A DNA stretch of 64,000 nucleotides from Thunnus maccoyii. Its lineage: Eukaryota > Chordata > Actinopteri > Scombriformes > Scombridae. Location of the stretch: the NCBI RefSeq assembly GCF_910596095.1, contig NC_056545.1, positions 24,017,067 to 24,081,066 on the forward strand. The letters run 5' to 3'. A model generated the notes under the pieces. That model was given only the letters and a program-made list of their open reading frames with translations, had not been told where the DNA came from and searched no databases. Numbering within the stretch: position 1 is the first letter of the stretch; each line of letters begins with the position of its first letter. Positions 59,681-64,000 of this stretch are shown here, one piece after another. Position numbers and translations under genes: made by a program.

Positions 59681-59872
59681 GAACTTTGTCGAATGCACTA
59701 CACATTGTGGTACAGTAGATGGTGCTATTAAACGCGTTGGCTCTCTGTTCAACAACATTTAACAGGGAAGAAGAAGAAGGCGGGGCACCACGTTAGTTAG
59801 TGGTTATTGGCAGTACTTAGTATTTCGTCCACGACAGGCTAGCAGTAGGTTGTCAACAGTTAAATCTCTGAA
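59681..59872 (+). promoter_or_regulatory. npm1 promoter and 5' leader region
   Basis: The 190 bases before the npm1 ATG hold a GC-richer stretch (AAGAAGAAGGCGGGGCACCA) that suggests a GC-box type promoter, without a clear TATA box. The transcription start cannot be fixed from sequence. Confidence 0.45.
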
Positions 59873-61651
59873 ATGAACGGTTTGGACGAGGAACCAATGG
59901 CGCCACAGACGTTTCTTTACGGTGAGATAACTTGTTAATTTCGTGAGTGTCTTCACGGTGTTCAACAGTACGTGTCCTTATGTTTTACTGCTGGTATCAA
60001 GACAAGAAAACGATATAATTTAGCCGCACGTGGCCCTCAGTAATGGAAGGTATTGTTCCTGTAGATAACGCATTTAAAGTGTGATATATTGCGTTATGAA
60101 ATCATTCCGTATAATAGCAGGAGAGCAGTAGTGAGTCCTGGTGATCTGCGCGGTTTCTCACCATTTCTGCCATACACGTGTTTGGCTATCAACATGGCGG
60201 CCCATGTTTTCTGAACAGCGTTGACATTTAAGCATTTTCTTTCTGACAGAAGTTGGAGCCTCTGTAGTTTCAGCTATAGTTAATTTCAATGAAGTATCGC
60301 CCTTTTTACGCTAAAGTTTGACCTGACTGTTTGTAGCTCGCCGGGAATAGTGACCTCAACGTGGGTTCAAACACACGCGGACCCCGCCGGCTCCCTCTTC
60401 ATGAAGTAGACACATACTAGCATATTATTTAGGTCTTTGCGTCTGTTTTTTGCGGTCTTTTGACCATGAAATGATCTCTGTGGCTGCCTTAGCTAACATT
60501 TTAAATCACATCATGTTATCATGAATTTATCCAGTTTCATAGGGTCCCGTGTAACGTTACCTTTTCGTCCCATCACCAGCCTAATGTTGCCAAACATGCT
60601 TTATATTTGGACATACTTGAGATGATTTTATAATGCAGACATGACACATAGATAGGATCTTAGTTATTCGTGCTGCTGAGTATATTACTGAATAAAGTGA
60701 GTCATACATTCAGGGTTGATTCAGACCATAGTGGAATCACTTATTTTCCACACGTGATATGTGAACTGTGTCTTTTGCACCCAGAAAACTGAATTTGTTC
60801 ATTCAGAAATAGACAATTCCGAGAGGCTTAATACTCTTTATCCCCAAATTTCAGAAAAGCTGTAACAGCATAAATGGAGAGGCAGAGTGCGTTAAAATCT
60901 GCCATTGTTGGTTTAAAACACCAGATTTATATGTAACTAGAGCTACGGGACTCAGCAGTAGTAGTGTTGAATTTGCACCTCCATAGTTTTCAGTGTAATA
61001 ATTGTAAAGTTTTCTCTCCTAATTGAGGGAATTCCCAGTCATGGCAAGGCCATGTGGACATATTCATATCAGTAATCTGCGTGGCTCCCTCTTGTGTGCA
61101 TTGGGAATATAGCACCCAGATGGTTACCTATCCAAGGTAGAGCACACTTCACATCACCTGCAGTGAAGTTATGTTTTGTAGGGGGGTTTTCTGTTAAGGA
61201 AATGACTAGTCTATCACAGATTTAAATCTTAGTATTTATATGCTTCAACTGCTACTGTCGGGACTGATTATTATTATTACTGTTATTTTCACCAGGGTGT
61301 GTGCTCGAATCTGGAAAAGAGGTGGTGTTCAATCCTGACGACGATGACTTTGAGCATCAGCTAGATCTAAGGATGGTAAGTATCCTGAGATCCAAGATGT
61401 ATGTGAAGTCAGTTTTATTTGTATAGCACCTTTTTAATACACAATGACAGCTCAAGGTGCTTAACATAAGCATAAAAGCAATTGAACAGCATGATAAAAT
61501 TTTTAAAAATACAGAAATATAATAATTAAAAATTAACACCAATCAGAACACACACACACATTCACAACATTAAAAAATATACTTTATTACATGTCATTTA
61601 TTATAACCATTTAACAGATCTTTTATTTTGTGTGTTTTGGCAAGTGGACCA

Positions 61652-61685
<34 letters not shown>

Positions 61686-63552
61686 GAATTACGTTTGTTT
61701 ACTGCTTTATATGAACTGTATCATTTTTGAATAGCCTATTGGACAATCATAAGGCCATGCAGTGTAACCATTGTTAAAAAATGGCCTTGTATTACATGAG
61801 TATTGCACCCGCTGTGCACAGAGATTAACAGTCAATTGAATAAACTCAAATTCTTGAAGTGATAAAAGAGCTGTAATGCCAAGTAGCATGTGGATGGCAA
61901 AATTAAGTGTTCTCTATTACCAGCATGGGCCCACTTAGAGATGTCTCTTGTGCCCGGATGTGTGCCTCGAGCCAAATATGAATTAAGCAGAATTTATAGC
62001 AGTGAAACTAAATGTTACGCTGTCAAAATTAAGGACAATTTTTGCACCATCTGCTCATGTTTAAGTCAAACACATATTTTCTTCATCAAAATAATTCCTG
62101 CCTAAGAAAACTAGGCATTGGGAAAGATGCACCTCAGTAAACATGACCATAGAACGATGAGGGGTAGACTCAAAGTATGTCCTGAGGTTAATTAGATTAT
62201 CAGTTATTATCAAGTAGAAAATCTCAGCGAAATTCCTTACTAACAAACATCCACTTTTTACACTTTCCCCCCACATTAGTTGGAGCAGGTTGTATGTACA
62301 CATAATACACTTGTCTAGCAGAATAGTCTACTCCTCATGCATGCCTTCTAACATGTTTCATGCAAACATTTCACACAGTCATTCACAGTGTATTAAGTTG
62401 AGTCACCTGTTTATTGAAATGCAAAAGTTAATATAGGATTGGAAGTAATTGTCTGTAACTATCTCTTGCTCTGTTTAGGCCTGTGTGGACCCCAGCACAA
62501 AAGATGAACTTCACATGGTGGAGGTGGAAGGACAAGACACAGAGGGTCAGAAAATCAAGGCAGCACTGGTTTCACTCAGGCCCTCAACCCTTCCAAGTGT
62601 GAGTAAAGTTCTTTTATCTACACTGTAAATGTCCTCTCATTGTGCTGAGTTTTCTCTTCAGCTCTCACACCCACACAGTCAAAAGCTGTATTTGTTCAGT
62701 CATGCTACTCTGTTGCTTTTATGTAATGCTGCCACCAATCTTGACATTTTTGGATTTCATCACCACATTCGGCTCAGAAAATTAATACTTTACTTTTTTT
62801 TTTAATGCTGCTCTGTGTAAAAAAAAAAAAAAAAAAAAAAAATTTATAACCAATATATCAAGGTTATTGAACTCCAGACTCGTAAGAGCACCTATTTAGT
62901 GCAGTGTGCACCTTTAAAACACTGTGCAACATGAAGATGGTTTGCTAACTGCAGTGGTTGTTGCAGGTGTGTCTCGGTGGTTTCACAATCACGCCCCCAG
63001 CAGTTTTCCGTCTGAAGGCAGGTTCTGGTCCGATCCATATCAGTGGACAACACCTTGTCAGTAAGTATTTGTTGCACAGATAGAGGGATGTTTTAACTAG
63101 TCTGGAAAAAAAGCTGTGTGTATATTATTAGTGTCTGGTAGATTTATTTTTGGGATTGCGAAGGTTTATTCATGAGTAACTGATGTCAGAAGTCTTTTTT
63201 TTTTTGTAATGGTAAAAATGTCTGTTTTGTTTTAGTGGTATGCTTTGAATCTTGTCGTAACAATTCCAAATTGCTCTTAAAGTGATGGAAGCTGATCAGT
63301 CTTTTTATGAAGACGACGACGATGATGATGAGGAAGAGGAAGATGTCAAAACATCAAAGAAAAGACCTGCTTCCTCCCCCGCCCTCAAGTCTCAGGTTTG
63401 TTTGACATCTTTTGCAGTTTCAGTTAAAAATTTGTCAAAATTCAAATGACCATAACTCTCATTTGACACCCTTTTTTACAGAAAAAAATGAAAATGGACG
63501 TGGAGGATGATGATGATGACGATGACGAAGACGATGATGATGAGGATGATGA
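59873..63552 (+). CDS. npm1: Nucleophosmin, N-terminal part (gene runs off the window)
   Basis: A nucleolar histone chaperone that forms pentamers and acts in ribosome assembly and centrosome control. Coding exons visible: 59873-59921, 61296-61375, 62479-62598, 62967-63060, 63283-63395 and 63482-63552 (donor GTGAGT), with phase kept at every junction; about 175 residues so far. The N-terminus [17 protein letters not shown] aligns with the NPM core start; [26 protein letters not shown] and [13 protein letters not shown] are the core-domain hallmarks. Residues ~120-135 form the first acidic tract after the core ([12 protein letters not shown]); KKRPA and KKMKMD are basic, nuclear-localisation-like; a second, longer acidic tract follows. 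The C-terminal nucleic-acid-binding domain lies outside the window. Position next to kcnip1 supports npm1 over npm2 or npm3. The core is fairly diverged from the human protein, so it may be one of two teleost npm1 copies. Confidence 0.9.
59922..61295 (+). other. npm1 intron 1
   Basis: Bounded by GTGAGA and TTTTCACCAG. It contains AACATGGCGGCC (60191-60202), a YY1-type motif often found just inside housekeeping genes, so part of the promoter activity may extend into the intron. No other gene seen. Confidence 0.5.
61404..61530 (+). repeat. Short interspersed repeat in npm1 intron 2
   Basis: The phrase TTTTATTTGTATAGCACCTT (61413-61432) followed by CTCAAGGTGCTTAACATAAG is a typical short teleost repeat, related to that at 33396-33510. 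Confidence 0.6.
61659..61685. repeat. (GT)n microsatellite
   Basis: About thirteen uninterrupted GT dinucleotides in npm1 intron 2. Confidence 0.9.
62819..62842 (+). repeat. 24 bp poly(A) tract in npm1 intron 3
   Basis: An uninterrupted A run. No retroposon body was recognised in front of it. Confidence 0.9.
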
Positions 63553-63617
63553 GTGAGTGTTGAGCTTCACACACATTAACAGGCTATTCTAACCTTTTCA
63601 GATTACATACACTCAAA

Positions 63618-64000
63618 CACAGTGGCGCTCAAAAACTTCACTAAAATCAAAAACTTTGTCAAACTAATCAACACTTTTAGTCAATGATATCTCTAAAATA
63701 TAATATAGGCTACAAGTCAAAAATGGTCCAAATTTAATGTCTTAACAGGTTTTGAGGTCTGGTGACTGTAGGTTAAGACATGTAAAATGACAGTCCTGTC
63801 TCTTCCTTGGACTTCAGACAGGCACAGCTTCACTGCATGTTTAGGTCACTGTCCTGCTGGGAAATGAAGCCACTTCTGATCTTGATGCCAGCAGACATGG
63901 CAGGCATCTGCAGAACAAAGAGGGTCTAATTTTCCTCCAGCATGATGTTGCCTCTGCAGTTTAAAAACTCAAGAGCTCAGCAAAAAATCTCTCACATTAG
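63618..64000 (-). mobile_element. Tc1/mariner-like remnant in npm1 intron 6 (runs off the window)
   Basis: The plus-strand border CACAGTGGCGCTCAAAAACT resembles a Tc1 terminal repeat. Read on the minus strand, 63720-63990 gives broken Tc1-transposase-like text: QQDSDLNMQ (compare the family's 'QQDNDPKH'), then a KSKEE stretch, then a line of the type SPDL around 'tcaccagacctc'. Several stops interrupt it, so it is a relic inserted opposite to npm1. Confidence 0.55.

Noticed and set aside
1-64000. CRISPR arrays, operons, bacterial insertion sequences, tRNA or rRNA genes
   Set aside because: The sequence is vertebrate nuclear DNA. Repeats found are microsatellites or dispersed elements, and no cloverleaf or rRNA-like segment was recognised.

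Overview
The window is vertebrate nuclear DNA, most likely from a spiny-rayed (percomorph) teleost. Coding sequence is sparse and split by GT-AG introns. The intergenic DNA carries fish-type interspersed repeats, hAT and TTAA-flanked miniature elements, Tc1 remnants and many dinucleotide microsatellites. All exon models below were read by eye from splice signals, reading-frame continuity and remembered family sequences; no alignment or database search was run.

Layout. (1) 1-8350: no supported gene; interspersed repeats, a 0.3 kb duplicated segment and AT/CA microsatellites. (2) 8360-14085, minus strand: an unrecognised locus. Its best model is a two-exon gene for a 280-residue, very acidic, serine- and proline-rich protein (13776-13758 joined to 11787-10964), behind a promoter with three bZIP-type sites. 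Downstream of it lie a ~0.5 kb tandem repeat with exon-like modules and a further possible coding exon. (3) 14540-16725: dense mobile-element DNA, including a 626 bp hAT-like element with a perfect 8 bp target duplication and a TTAA-flanked element. (4) 24606-27310, plus strand: a two-coding-exon histamine H2-receptor-like GPCR with a TTAA-flanked element in its intron. (5) 27311-38470: intergenic, repeats only. (6) 38470 to about 58330, plus strand: kcnip1, with two alternative first coding exons 10.5 kb apart and seven shared exons encoding the EF-hand core. (7) 59760 to the window end, plus strand: the first six coding exons of nucleophosmin (npm1), running off the window.

KCNIP1 and NPM1 are neighbours on human 5q35, and HRH2 is on the same chromosome arm, so the gene order fits conserved vertebrate synteny. 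The three known genes do not form a functional pathway: one is an amine-type receptor, one a calcium-sensing Kv4 channel subunit, and one a nucleolar histone chaperone.

The least explained part is the minus-strand locus at 8.3-14.1 kb. Other points of interest are a TM5 ligand-site substitution in the H2-like receptor, a TC microsatellite that serves as the polypyrimidine tract of a shared kcnip1 exon, a recurring TTAA-flanked element theme alongside a decayed piggyBac transposase fragment, and two intra-window segmental duplications.
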